Origin: Bacteroidota bacterium
Lineage (GTDB): Bacteria; Bacteroidota; Bacteroidia; Chitinophagales; Chitinophagaceae
Direction: 5' to 3'
DNA length: 64,000 nucleotides
Assembly: GCA_947456625.1 (NCBI GenBank)
Contig: CANGQJ010000001.1
Coordinates: forward strand, 62,001 to 126,000
The position numbers and the translations under genes are program-made. A model generated the notes under the pieces. It worked only from the letters and a program-made list of their open reading frames with translations, made no database searches and was not told the origin of the DNA. Below, in pieces: positions 34,353 to 43,629 of the stretch (the stretch's first letter is position 1; every line of letters begins with the position of its first letter).

Positions 34353-35676
34353 TGCCTGTGTAATTTTGTGGTGTAATTTGCTTTAATTCTTTTTTCAAAG
34401 CAGCAGTTACTTTTAAACCGTCAATAAATTTATGCATGGATTTTTTATCAATCTTGCTATTGCCTCTTGTTAAATCTTTTAAGGCTTCATAAGGATTTGG
34501 ATATTTCTCACGACGCAAAATAGTTTGAATGGCTTCTGCTACAACGGCCCAGTTGTTTTCTAGATCTTCTAGAATTTTAGTTTCGTTTAATATTAATTTA
34601 CCCAATCCTTTTTCTAGTGAATTAATGGCAATGGCAATATGTCCAACAGGCACCCCTATATTTCTTAACACAGTAGAGTCGGTTAAGTCCCTTTGCAAAC
34701 GGCTAATTGGCAACTTAGCTGCTAAATGTTCTAATAAAGCATTTGCAATACCTAAATTTCCTTCCGCATTTTCAAAATCAATAGGGTTTACTTTATGTGG
34801 CATGGCACTAGAACCTACTTCGCCTTTTTTAGTTTGTTGTTTAAAATAATCCATGGAAATGTAGGTCCATATATCACGAGACAAATCAATTAAGATATTA
34901 TTTATTCTTTTTAAAGTGTCGCAATGTGCAGCAAAGTTATCGTAATGCTCAATTTGTGTAGTAAACTGCATTCTCTGTAAACCCAACACATCCTCTACAA
35001 ATTCATTTCCAAGTGATACCCAATTCTTTTTTGGGTACGCAATATGGTGCGCATTAAAATTTCCTGTAGCGCCTCCAAATTTAGCAGCATAAGGGATGGT
35101 AGTAAATAATTCAATTTGGTTATGTAAGCGTTCCACAAAAACCATTACTTCTTTTCCCAAGGTGGTAGGTGACGCGGCTTGACCATGTGTACGAGCAAGC
35201 AATGGAACTTTTTTCCATTGCTTGGCAAACTGGTATAATTTGTTTTGCAAATTTATTAAAGCAGGCAATGTATTATTTTCCATTGCTTCTTTCCAGCTTA
35301 ATGGAATTGCAGTGTTGTTTATATCCTGAGAGGTTAAACCAAAATGGATCCACTCTTTTAATTCACTTGCTTTGTTGGCGTCTAATATTTCCTTTAAAAA
35401 ATATTCTACTGCTTTTACATCATGATTGGTAGTAGCTTCAATTGTTTTAATTTTTTGTGCATCTGCCTCTGAAAAATTGTCAACAATTGCAAGCAAAGTT
35501 TTTCTTAATGCAGGGGTTAATTTAAAAAATTTCTTATCTGCTAAGAATAAAAAATATTGTACTTCTACAAGTACTCTGTATTTAATTAAGCCATATTCTG
35601 AAAAATAGGCACTTAAATTAGCTGTTTGCTTATGGTAACGACCGTCAATAGGAGAGATAGCACTAAGTTGTGACAT
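34336..35676 (-). CDS. purB: Adenylosuccinate lyase
   Basis: PurB removes fumarate from SAICAR and adenylosuccinate in purine synthesis. From ATG at 35676 the product is 446 aa and begins SQLSAISPIDGRYH, as the long-type PurB does. TSQDINNTA near 113-121, RTHGQAASPTT near 155-165 and the signature GSSAMPHKVNPIDFEN near 285-300 are present. The open frame extends 33 codons upstream, but that part overlaps the divergent mqnA promoter and has no PurB similarity. Confidence 0.96.
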   Translation of the reverse strand: MSQLSAISPIDGRYHKQTANLSAYFSEYGLIKYRVLVEVQYFLFLADKKFFKLTPALRKTLLAIVDNFSEADAQKIKTIEATTNHDVKAVEYFLKEILDANKASELKEWIHFGLTSQDINNTAIPLSWKEAMENNTLPALINLQNKLYQFAKQWKKVPLLARTHGQAASPTTLGKEVMVFVERLHNQIELFTTIPYAAKFGGATGNFNAHHIAYPKKNWVSLGNEFVEDVLGLQRMQFTTQIEHYDNFAAHCDTLKRINNILIDLSRDIWTYISMDYFKQQTKKGEVGSSAMPHKVNPIDFENAEGNLGIANALLEHLAAKLPISRLQRDLTDSTVLRNIGVPVGHIAIAINSLEKGLGKLILNETKILEDLENNWAVVAEAIQTILRREKYPNPYEALKDLTRGNSKIDKKSMHKFIDGLKVTAALKKELKQITPQNYTGITAEY

Positions 35677-35705
35677 ATTGATTGCTTTAAACAATTGGTT
35701 TTTGA

Positions 35706-35713
35706 TATCTTTG
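35706..35713 (+). promoter_or_regulatory. -7 box of mqnA
   Basis: TATCTTTG matches TANNTTTG and ends 16 bases before the TTG start of mqnA, which leaves a very short leader. Confidence 0.5.
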
Positions 35714-35729
35714 CGCAAAGTTAATTCAA

Positions 35730-36473
35730 TTGAACAGAAAGTGGCGCATTGGGGCAGTAAGTTATTTAAACACACGCCCGTTATTATTTGGGTTGGAGCA
35801 GTCGGATTTAATGTCGGAGATTGAGCTAGTGAAAGCCTATCCGGCTAAAATTGCCCAGGATTTAATGGATGGTACCATTGACATGGGGCTAGTTCCAGTG
35901 GCAGTTACTCCATTGCTAAAAGAAGCTCATTTTGTATCCAATTATTGTATTGGGGCCACCGGACCCGTGGCCAGTGTTTGCATTTTTAGTGATTCCCCCA
36001 TGGATGAAATTGAAAATGTTTATTTGGATTACCAAAGCCGAACTTCGGTTCAATTGGCAAGTATATTGCTGCGAGATTATTGGAAAAAAGAAGTCGTGTT
36101 TTTAAAAGCCGATAAAGGGTATATACAACAAATTAAAGGGAAAACTGCCGGGGTAATCATTGGCGACCGTGCACTTGCAGCAAGGCCTCATTTTAAATAT
36201 ATTTATGATTTGTCAGTTGCCTGGAATGTATTTACAAAACTTCCCTTTGTTTTTGCCACATGGATTGCAAATAAGCCCATGCCTCAACATTTTATGGAGG
36301 CATTTGACAAAGCCAATGCAATTGGTTTAAATCATATCAACGAGGTCATTGCTACCATACCCAAAACGGAGCAGGTATATGATTTAAACACTTATTACAA
36401 TCAAAATATTAGTTATCATTTTGATGCTGAAAAAAGAAAAGGGTTGGAACTATTCTTATCCCTTCTTAAATAA
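35730..36473 (+). CDS. mqnA: Chorismate dehydratase, futalosine pathway
   Basis: MqnA converts chorismate to 3-enolpyruvylbenzoate, the first step of the futalosine route to menaquinone. The 247 aa product starts with the diagnostic WRIGAVSYLNTRPLLFGLE, followed by MDGTIDMGLVPVA near 46-58 and GDRALAARP near 141-149. No ATG is in frame near the start, so TTG at 35730 is taken; it lies 16 bases after a TATCTTTG box. The 3' end overlaps the convergent flippase gene by 18 bases. Confidence 0.93.
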   Translation: MNRKWRIGAVSYLNTRPLLFGLEQSDLMSEIELVKAYPAKIAQDLMDGTIDMGLVPVAVTPLLKEAHFVSNYCIGATGPVASVCIFSDSPMDEIENVYLDYQSRTSVQLASILLRDYWKKEVVFLKADKGYIQQIKGKTAGVIIGDRALAARPHFKYIYDLSVAWNVFTKLPFVFATWIANKPMPQHFMEAFDKANAIGLNHINEVIATIPKTEQVYDLNTYYNQNISYHFDAEKRKGLELFLSLLK

Positions 36474-37976
36474 TTTTCCAACCTGCTTATTTGTAAATTC
36501 CTTAAAGTAATCTAAGATTTCAGGGGCAGGATTTATCCATACGGTAATGAAATAAAAACCAGTTCCATATAGTACAGACTGTATGGCAATATTTAAAACA
36601 AAATTGCTTGGAGTGGGCGCTAAATGAACTATTAACATTAATGCTATTGTTAGTATTAAAAACAATCCATGCTTCCAGCTATAAGGTTGTAGATTAAACT
36701 TTTTATATAAAAAACCAAAGCGAACAGAATTGTATAAAGTGTATGCAATTAAGTTTGAAAAGGCAAGCCCAATTAAATCGTAATGTTTTATTAAGTAGTA
36801 GTTTAATGGAATAGAAACTATCACAAACATTACATTGGTAAAGAAGTCAAATTTCCAGTAATTGGATGTCCCAATAATTTGTGCATTTACGCCTGTTGCT
36901 AAATCAATTAATTTAGCTAGCCCCAAAATAAATGCCAAATTTACAATGGCATCATACCCGCCACCTTGTTTGTGACTTACCCAGTTTAAAAAGGAAACTA
37001 GGTTTTGAATATTTAACCAGATTAATCCAAAAAGTAATAAGCCTACAACTAATAAGTTGGAAACACTTTTGTGGTATATGTGTTTGATGTTTTCAAAATC
37101 TTTTTCTTTCCAGGACTTGGCTAAAATGGGGATACTAATGGAGGTAAGACTACGTTGTGGAATTTCTAATATGGCTGAGACATAAGTGGCTATAGCAAAA
37201 ATACTTGCATCACTTAAGCCTTTTAATCCAACAATCATAAAGGTATCGTTTGTGCGCGCCAGTAAATTAAAAAACTGTCCTGCAAAAACAAAAAGTGCAA
37301 AACTAATCATACGACCTTTTAGCCTTTTGGTAACGCTGCTTATTTTAAAATTACTTATGGACCATTGTCTAGACTTTATTAAACTGCTTAATAAATAAAG
37401 CATTGGTAATAAGTAAATGCAACTAAACAGGCTAATAAATTGTGTGAGGTTAATTATATGAAAACCGAAAAGTAAAATTAAAATGGTTGTTAAAACCCTA
37501 ATTGCAGTTTCTCTTAAAAAATTAGTCATTACTCCTTTGTGCAATCCCCATGCAAAAGCTTCCAGCCAATAAAATAATAATAAGAAAAAAGTGTAAGGGT
37601 ATATATAACTAAAGTAATGTCCAAGACTTGGCGATTTGCCTAGCTTGCGAATAATAAACGCTTTGTTATGCCAACCTATAAAAAGTAAAATGCAAAATCC
37701 TAATAAGTTAATTAATAAAGTTAAAAATGGAAGCTCGTTTTTATTAGTTCCTAAATAATGATTGTAAAAGGGGTAAAATTTATAAACAACTGGCAAAGTG
37801 CCCAGTGTACAAAAAACGGAAAGGGTAGCGCCAATATCAATAATGGCCCTAACTAATCCTTGATCTGTTTTTGAAAAAAACAAGGGAAACAAGACAAGCA
37901 AGTTTACAGCGCCAATTAAAAATCCTAAAAAAATGAAATAAGAGGATTTTATGCCTTGTTTTTGAATAATTCCCAT
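36456..37976 (-). CDS. Polysaccharide flippase (Wzx/MATE-like)
   Basis: A 506 aa protein with about 12-14 hydrophobic helices and little soluble sequence, of the oligosaccharide flippase superfamily. It would move lipid-linked sugar units across the inner membrane. The N-terminus (GIIQKQGIKSSYFIFLGFLIG) and the central SLTSISIPILAKSWKEKDFENI segment are typical. It heads a run of glycosyltransferase genes, which supports a role in surface-polysaccharide export. Confidence 0.85.
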   Translation of the reverse strand: MGIIQKQGIKSSYFIFLGFLIGAVNLLVLFPLFFSKTDQGLVRAIIDIGATLSVFCTLGTLPVVYKFYPFYNHYLGTNKNELPFLTLLINLLGFCILLFIGWHNKAFIIRKLGKSPSLGHYFSYIYPYTFFLLLFYWLEAFAWGLHKGVMTNFLRETAIRVLTTILILLFGFHIINLTQFISLFSCIYLLPMLYLLSSLIKSRQWSISNFKISSVTKRLKGRMISFALFVFAGQFFNLLARTNDTFMIVGLKGLSDASIFAIATYVSAILEIPQRSLTSISIPILAKSWKEKDFENIKHIYHKSVSNLLVVGLLLFGLIWLNIQNLVSFLNWVSHKQGGGYDAIVNLAFILGLAKLIDLATGVNAQIIGTSNYWKFDFFTNVMFVIVSIPLNYYLIKHYDLIGLAFSNLIAYTLYNSVRFGFLYKKFNLQPYSWKHGLFLILTIALMLIVHLAPTPSNFVLNIAIQSVLYGTGFYFITVWINPAPEILDYFKEFTNKQVGKLFKKG

Positions 37977-37991
37977 AGTTCAAATATATTA

Positions 37992-38792
37992 TTATTTATA
38001 CTTACCAGTGAGTCTACTTTTTAATAGCTTCCAAATGGTGGCATAGGCAATACGACTTTCGGTATAAATGACTTGGTTGTCGCCTATTAAATTGTTTAAA
38101 CATTGTATATACCAATCCTTATGTTTTTCTAAAATATATTTAATAATATCAGCCCTGTTTGGGTGGGTATCATTTGCTAAAGTTGATTTTTGCGTTTGTC
38201 TATAAAAAAGTAAGTATTCTGGAATGAGGTGTACTTCATAACCTAATTTTGTGATTCGGATATAAAACTCCCAATCCTCATAGCCTAGTTTCATATCCTC
38301 ATCATATCCGCCAACCAGGTCCCAAATATTTTTTCTAACCATTGCACAAGCGGGGCATTGGTTGGAAAATAAAAAGTTAAACGCATTGCCTCCTCTTGGT
38401 TTTGAATTACCTGTTTTAGTACCAAAATATTTTATATAGCTGGTCACTACTGCAGTGTTGGGTTCCTGCTTTAAAATAGCAACTGCTTTTTCAAAAAAAC
38501 TGGCATCAAAATAATCATCTGCATCTAGCGCTGCAATATAAGTTCCTTTAGCGTATTTAACACCATAGTTTCTTGCAGAGGACATGCGTCCATTTTGCTT
38601 ATGTAAAACTGTGATGTTTTCCTGGCCTTCCAATTGCTTTAATACACTTAAAGTATTGATATCGGAAGATCCATCATTTACAATTATTATTTCAAAATCT
38701 TTTAATAATTGTAAATGTAGTTTAGTAATTGTTTCGGACAAGTATGCGCCATCGTTATAACAAGGGATTACTACACTAATTAATGGGTTCAT
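37992..38792 (-). CDS. Glycosyltransferase family 2
   Basis: A 266 aa GT-A enzyme from ATG at 38792. The nucleotide-sugar site begins PLISVVIPCYNDGAYL, IIVNDGSSD follows near 40, and the metal-binding motif is ALDADDYFD near 87-95. WEFYIRI near 174 supplies the acceptor-site ED/W pattern. It is cytoplasmic and faces the membrane. It belongs with the flippase and the FkbM gene on the same strand. A longer start at a TTG (38816) would overlap FkbM and is not favoured. Confidence 0.9.
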   Translation of the reverse strand: MNPLISVVIPCYNDGAYLSETITKLHLQLLKDFEIIIVNDGSSDINTLSVLKQLEGQENITVLHKQNGRMSSARNYGVKYAKGTYIAALDADDYFDASFFEKAVAILKQEPNTAVVTSYIKYFGTKTGNSKPRGGNAFNFLFSNQCPACAMVRKNIWDLVGGYDEDMKLGYEDWEFYIRITKLGYEVHLIPEYLLFYRQTQKSTLANDTHPNRADIIKYILEKHKDWYIQCLNNLIGDNQVIYTESRIAYATIWKLLKSRLTGKYK

Positions 38793-38803
38793 TGGGGGTG
38801 TAT

Positions 38804-39628
38804 TTACTTGTAACAAAAAATGTTTAATTGCACATCAAAAGGGGTTCCAGTTGTTTGCGCTACAAATGGATTATATAAACAGTCCGCAGCCATTTTAATA
38901 TACACTTTAAAACCTGCTCGCTTTACAATACTTAGTAGTTCAATTAGCTTATGGGTATCGCTACTTGTGCCATGGTATTCCAAAAATAAATTTTCGGTTT
39001 TATTTAAAGATTCAGCGCAGTGTTTTACTACTTCATATTCCGCTCCTTCAATATCAATTTTTAAAAAATCAATTTTATCAAATTGCGTTAAAAAATTTGC
39101 AAAGTTTATTGCTTTAACCTTTGTTTCACTTTCACCACTAATATCAATTTGGCTAGCTTCAGAACCTTTGTTACTAAATGAAATATGGGTATCCTGTATC
39201 CAAATAGCCTCGTTAAAAAGTGCTACATGTTGTAGTTTATTGTCTTGTATATTTTGATGTAATATTTCAAATAATGTATTGTCGGGCTCAAATGCATAAA
39301 CCCTGGCATTTGGGTATGCAATGGCAAAATAAATGGTACTAATACCAATATTTGCACCACAGTCTATAATAACAGGGTATTCAGATTTATTAATGAACTT
39401 ATATATCTGTTGGTTAAAAATTTCCTTATAAGTTTTAATGACTTCATATGGCCTTTTATATTTTAACACAAAATGGTTAAAATTTTTGGATTTAATATGG
39501 ATGTCGTCTTGGTGCTTTATGAACTTTTCAGTTAACCAGCCTATTTTTTTATAGGTTGACTTTTGCTTTTTAGATCCAAGCTTTTTTCCAATTCCGTTTA
39601 GTATATTTGTAATAATCATTAATGTCAT
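38804..39628 (-). CDS. FkbM-family methyltransferase
   Basis: A SAM-dependent methyltransferase of 274 aa. The SAM-binding motif is PVIIDCGANIGISTIYFA near 84-101, AFEPD near 115, and the FkbM hallmark IDFLKIDIEGAEYEV near 187-201. Such enzymes in polysaccharide clusters usually methylate a sugar hydroxyl. The N-terminal 60 residues are basic. It is divergent from the next glycosyltransferase with only six bases between the starts. Confidence 0.88.
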   Translation of the reverse strand: MTLMIITNILNGIGKKLGSKKQKSTYKKIGWLTEKFIKHQDDIHIKSKNFNHFVLKYKRPYEVIKTYKEIFNQQIYKFINKSEYPVIIDCGANIGISTIYFAIAYPNARVYAFEPDNTLFEILHQNIQDNKLQHVALFNEAIWIQDTHISFSNKGSEASQIDISGESETKVKAINFANFLTQFDKIDFLKIDIEGAEYEVVKHCAESLNKTENLFLEYHGTSSDTHKLIELLSIVKRAGFKVYIKMAADCLYNPFVAQTTGTPFDVQLNIFCYK

Positions 39629-39634
39629 AATTAA

Positions 39635-40579
39635 ATGTCAGAACCAATAGTTTCTATTTGTATACCCGCTTATAAAAAACCCGATTTTGTGATTAGGGCT
39701 ATTAAGTCTATTCAAAATCAGTCCTATAAACAGGTAGAAATTATCATTTCGGATGACTCACCTAATGACGACATAAAAATAGCGATACAATCTTATATTT
39801 CTGAGCTCAACATTAAATATTATCATAACAATCCGGCTTTAAAGAGTCCAAAAAACTGGAATAATGCGATAAGCATGGCTAATGGAGAATTTTTTATATT
39901 ATTGCATCAAGACGATTGGCTTGCTTCTAGTGATTGTTTAGCCATTTTTATTGCTGCTTTTAAATCGCAACCAAATGCACAATTTGCATTTTGTAAAAAT
40001 ACAGCCATACAGCCTAATGGAAAGGAATTAACGCTGCAGTATATAAAATCATTGTTAACGGATATGCATAATAGGCCAAATCACTTGGTACGTGCAAATG
40101 TGATAGGCCCTCCAAGCAATACCATGCTTAGGAAAACAGTGGATGTAAAATATGACGAAGATTATATTTGGTTAGTAGACGTTGATTATTATGTTTCCTT
40201 ACTAAAAAAAGGATATGCCTACATATACATTGATCAACATTTGGTGAGCATTGGATTACACGAAGATCAAACTACTGTTTTTTGTAGAAACAATGAAGAT
40301 GTAATTATAAAGGAAAATATATGGTTTGCTGAAAAAATTGGAACTGAAGCTTTTTCGGATATTTTAATTTATGATTATTACTGGAGACTTTTACGTAATT
40401 ATAAAATAAGGTCCATAAACGACCTTGAACAAAACGGAGTAAATAGTAGTCGCATTTTGCCAATCATTGGAAACATGTTACTACTTCAAAAAAAAGCGCC
40501 ATTAAGTTTGTTAAAACTTGGCGTGGTTTCAAAAATTCTTATGACCATTTCTTATTTACTTAGATCCAAAAGCAAATAA
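39635..40579 (+). CDS. Glycosyltransferase family 2
   Basis: A 314 aa GT-A fold enzyme: IVSICIPAYKKPDFV at the start, IIISDDSPND near 37-46, and LLHQDDWLAS near 88-97 as the metal site, followed by IWLVDVDYYVSLL near 172. It belongs to the surface-polysaccharide cluster. It overlaps the convergent acyltransferase by 24 bases at the 3' end. Confidence 0.88.
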   Translation: MSEPIVSICIPAYKKPDFVIRAIKSIQNQSYKQVEIIISDDSPNDDIKIAIQSYISELNIKYYHNNPALKSPKNWNNAISMANGEFFILLHQDDWLASSDCLAIFIAAFKSQPNAQFAFCKNTAIQPNGKELTLQYIKSLLTDMHNRPNHLVRANVIGPPSNTMLRKTVDVKYDEDYIWLVDVDYYVSLLKKGYAYIYIDQHLVSIGLHEDQTTVFCRNNEDVIIKENIWFAEKIGTEAFSDILIYDYYWRLLRNYKIRSINDLEQNGVNSSRILPIIGNMLLLQKKAPLSLLKLGVVSKILMTISYLLRSKSK

Positions 40580-41626
40580 GTTTTTCCATTTTAATATTCG
40601 TTTTTCTAATAATTTCCAAGAAGCAATTCCAAGAATAAAAGAAATAATTGTACTGGACCATAGTAAAACAAATACACTAGGCTTGTAAAAGTGTATTATT
40701 AACTGTTGCACAGGGAAAGCATATAAATAAATTCCAAATGAAGGGTCCTCTATGTTTTTATGAATCCAGCCTGCAAATATGGAACTTTTTTGACCTACAT
40801 ATAAAACTATAAAAGGCCAACATAGGCAAAGCCATATTGGGTTTAATTTACATAAAACTGTAATTAGTAAAAGTGCACAGGCAGCATAAAAAATATAATG
40901 ATCATATTTTAGTGTTTCCCAATTTATATTTCCTAGTAAGGCTCCAATTAAGAAAAACACACCTAGTTCAAACACAAGATCTACCCTTAATTCAAATGGG
41001 ATTAATTTTAATTCATTTGTAAGCATTAGGTTGCCATATAATAAAACCATTATGGCTATGAATAAAACTACAATTACTATTTTTTTAAACTTTCTTATAG
41101 GAAAAAGTAATAGTAATACTAGATAAAAGAAAAATTCAAAACCCATAGTCCACAAGGAGCCATTAATTGCTGTATTTGAATTATTGTCAAAAACACCGTG
41201 GATGCGCCATTGGTTTTTGTATAGGGTTAAATTATTAAAAAAATAATTTAGGGCTTCGGTCTTGAATTTAAAAAATGAATTGTCCGGTATGTAAATCAAA
41301 TAAGCCATTAAAATTGAAAGGCCTAAAACAGTAATTAGTCCGGGGTAAATTCTTATAATTCTTTTCCATAAATAATCTATCGGGTTAGGGGCTCTTTTTA
41401 GACTTTTAAAAATTAAAAAACCGCTTATGGTGATAAACCCCTTCACGCCAAAATAGGAAAAATTAATATAATGATTGGTGGCTTCGCAAAGCCAATCACA
41501 CTGTTTGGACCCACTTAAAATGTAGGCATGTGAAATAATAACCAGCCAAGCAAATAGAATTCTGATGATGTCAAAATTATTGGCTGCTCTAGTTGGGAGT
41601 ATGGCATTTTTAGTATTTCCAGTCAT
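40556..41626 (-). CDS. Acyltransferase 3 family membrane protein
   Basis: A 356 aa protein from ATG at 41626 with about ten membrane helices, of the OatA/ExoZ acyltransferase family. The N-terminal NNFDIIRILFAWLVIISHAYIL carries the conserved His of the family near residue 30, and GSLWTMGFEFFFYL near 140 is the second signature. It would O-acetylate a surface polysaccharide. A GTG start 16 codons upstream is possible. Confidence 0.85.
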   Translation of the reverse strand: MTGNTKNAILPTRAANNFDIIRILFAWLVIISHAYILSGSKQCDWLCEATNHYINFSYFGVKGFITISGFLIFKSLKRAPNPIDYLWKRIIRIYPGLITVLGLSILMAYLIYIPDNSFFKFKTEALNYFFNNLTLYKNQWRIHGVFDNNSNTAINGSLWTMGFEFFFYLVLLLLFPIRKFKKIVIVVLFIAIMVLLYGNLMLTNELKLIPFELRVDLVFELGVFFLIGALLGNINWETLKYDHYIFYAACALLLITVLCKLNPIWLCLCWPFIVLYVGQKSSIFAGWIHKNIEDPSFGIYLYAFPVQQLIIHFYKPSVFVLLWSSTIISFILGIASWKLLEKRILKWKNLFAFGSK

Positions 41627-41694
41627 GTGTTTAATGGTATACACAAATATAATTGGATTTCGGCGTATCTTCACCTAACAAAGAATACGGTGAA

Positions 41695-42702
41695 ATGCAA
41701 TTATCGGTTATTATTGTAAACTATAAATCGGGTGGGTACATAATTGACTTGTTAAAGTCTGCATCTAATGCATTGCTTGCCAATAATAACATTGAATGGA
41801 TTGTAGTGGACAATCATTCTCAAAACACGGATAAGGATTTAATTACAGCTTCATTTCCTTTTGTTCAATGGATTGATATGGGTTATAATGCTGGTTTTGC
41901 AAGAGCCAATAACGCAGGCATTAGTGTAGCTAAATCAAATGCTGTTTTATTACTAAACCCGGATACCTTATTAAACGATGGAGTCATAGAAACTTGTTTA
42001 GAACGTTTAATGGGGTCAAGTTATGTTGCAGCTGGAGTTCAGTTAATCAACCCAGACAAATCACTTCAATTTTCGGGAAGTAATTTTATGAAAGGAGGGA
42101 TTAATCATTTATTGCCATTGCCATATTGGGGTAAGTTTTTAAAATATGCTGCATTACTTACAAATACACAAAAGCCATCGGTTTTAAAAGCAAATGCGGA
42201 ACAAAAAATTGACTGGGTAAGTGGTGCTTTTTTAATGGTTAAACGAGATGCTATAAACAAAGCTGGTTTAATGGACCCCGATTTTTTCTTATATGGTGAA
42301 GAAGTAGAGTGGTGCAGTAGGTTATTAAAATTTGGCAGTATTTGTATATATGGTGACCTACATTTGGTACATTTAATTGGTGCCACTATACAAGAAGCAA
42401 CTAGTGCAAATGACAATAGTTACGAAAATTTATATGATAAAAAAGGGATGCAATTAATGGTTTCAAATCATTTAAGAATAAGAAAGCAATATGGTATTTT
42501 TTGGTTTTTATTTCAATTGCTTAATTATACATGGGCTGTACCTTTTGCATTAATATGCAGCATTTTTAATAATATTTTGCACTTAAAGCTGCCCTTTAAA
42601 GAACTTAATAGTATTTATCATTTATTCAAAAATGTACTAGTGCTATGGAAACTAACCCCTAAAATAATATCTGGCAAGCCACATTTTTACAAATGTATCT
42701 AA
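41695..42702 (+). CDS. Glycosyltransferase family 2, rhamnosyltransferase-like
   Basis: From ATG at 41695 the product is 335 aa. QLSVIIVNYKSGGYI opens the fold, WIVVDNHSQN follows near 36-45, LLLNPDTLLN near 86-95 is the metal motif, and WVSGAFLMVKRDA with FFLYGEEVEWCSR near 195-207 is the ED-E pattern of the rhamnosyltransferase-like subgroup. A hydrophobic segment near the C-terminus may anchor it to the membrane. Confidence 0.88.
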   Translation: MQLSVIIVNYKSGGYIIDLLKSASNALLANNNIEWIVVDNHSQNTDKDLITASFPFVQWIDMGYNAGFARANNAGISVAKSNAVLLLNPDTLLNDGVIETCLERLMGSSYVAAGVQLINPDKSLQFSGSNFMKGGINHLLPLPYWGKFLKYAALLTNTQKPSVLKANAEQKIDWVSGAFLMVKRDAINKAGLMDPDFFLYGEEVEWCSRLLKFGSICIYGDLHLVHLIGATIQEATSANDNSYENLYDKKGMQLMVSNHLRIRKQYGIFWFLFQLLNYTWAVPFALICSIFNNILHLKLPFKELNSIYHLFKNVLVLWKLTPKIISGKPHFYKCI

Positions 42703-42723
42703 GTAAGATATCTAACTAAGAAA

Positions 42724-43629
42724 CTAATAATTAAGTAATCCTTTTAGTGCGTCTATTCTGAATTTTATAATAGGCCAAGACTTAGCCGGGGTTCCCTGAA
42801 TTGCATATTTTATTCCAAGAACTACAGAAGCCCCAAGTTTAAATAGATATTCTATAATTTTTAATAAATAAGTATTTAAAGAAATATTTTTTGTTCTTGT
42901 TCGCTCACCACGGCCTATTCCACTTGCTACACGGTACATGTATTCACTAGTTAGTTTTTTTATTTCTACAACATGGTATACGCAAATACTTGGGTCATAA
43001 TAAATGGTATGTCCCAATGCTCTAATTTTAAAAAACAATTCTTTACCTTCTCCTCCAATTCTTAAAGTGCCAACAACACCAGGCAATGCGGTATTAAAAC
43101 CTCCAATATTTTCAAACACTTGCTTATTTACAATCATATTTGATTCCAATGGGTACTTGCCGTTTTCAAAAGCACATGCATTAGGAGCGTAATCAAAATT
43201 GCCAACTAGTGAGGAAACATAATAACTCATCCATTTTGGCTTTGCTGGAATATATTTTGGAATAATACGGCCTCCAAATCCAACTGCATAGGGTTGATCC
43301 TGAATATGCTTTATTACATTTGCTACATATGATTCAGTTGCCAATGCGTCATCATCTAAAAAACAAATCCATTGACCTTTGGCTATTTTAGCGCCCGTAT
43401 TTCTTGCAAAAGATGCACCTTGCCTTGTTTCGGTGGTATAAGTGAAACTGCCGTTAGGATGAGATGCCCTCCAATTTTTATACACTTCGGCGGTATTGTC
43501 GGTTGAATTATTATCAACAACAATTGCTTCAAATGCTTCAAGACCACTTGTTTGTTCATATAAACAAGTAAGCGCATCTGAAATGTAAGAAGCTCGATTA
43601 TAACTACATATAATAATGCTTAAATGCAT
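42724..43629 (-). CDS. Glycosyltransferase family 2
   Basis: A 301 aa GT-A enzyme: HLSIIICSYNRASYI, VVDNNSTDNT near 36-45, CFLDDDALATE near 90-100 with the metal-binding aspartates, and GGEGKELFFKI near 193-203. A C-terminal hydrophobic helix (about 255-280) may attach it to the membrane. Its ATG shares one base with the stop of the yfhO gene (TAATG), so it is translated in coupling with it. Confidence 0.9.
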   Translation of the reverse strand: MHLSIIICSYNRASYISDALTCLYEQTSGLEAFEAIVVDNNSTDNTAEVYKNWRASHPNGSFTYTTETRQGASFARNTGAKIAKGQWICFLDDDALATESYVANVIKHIQDQPYAVGFGGRIIPKYIPAKPKWMSYYVSSLVGNFDYAPNACAFENGKYPLESNMIVNKQVFENIGGFNTALPGVVGTLRIGGEGKELFFKIRALGHTIYYDPSICVYHVVEIKKLTSEYMYRVASGIGRGERTRTKNISLNTYLLKIIEYLFKLGASVVLGIKYAIQGTPAKSWPIIKFRIDALKGLLNY

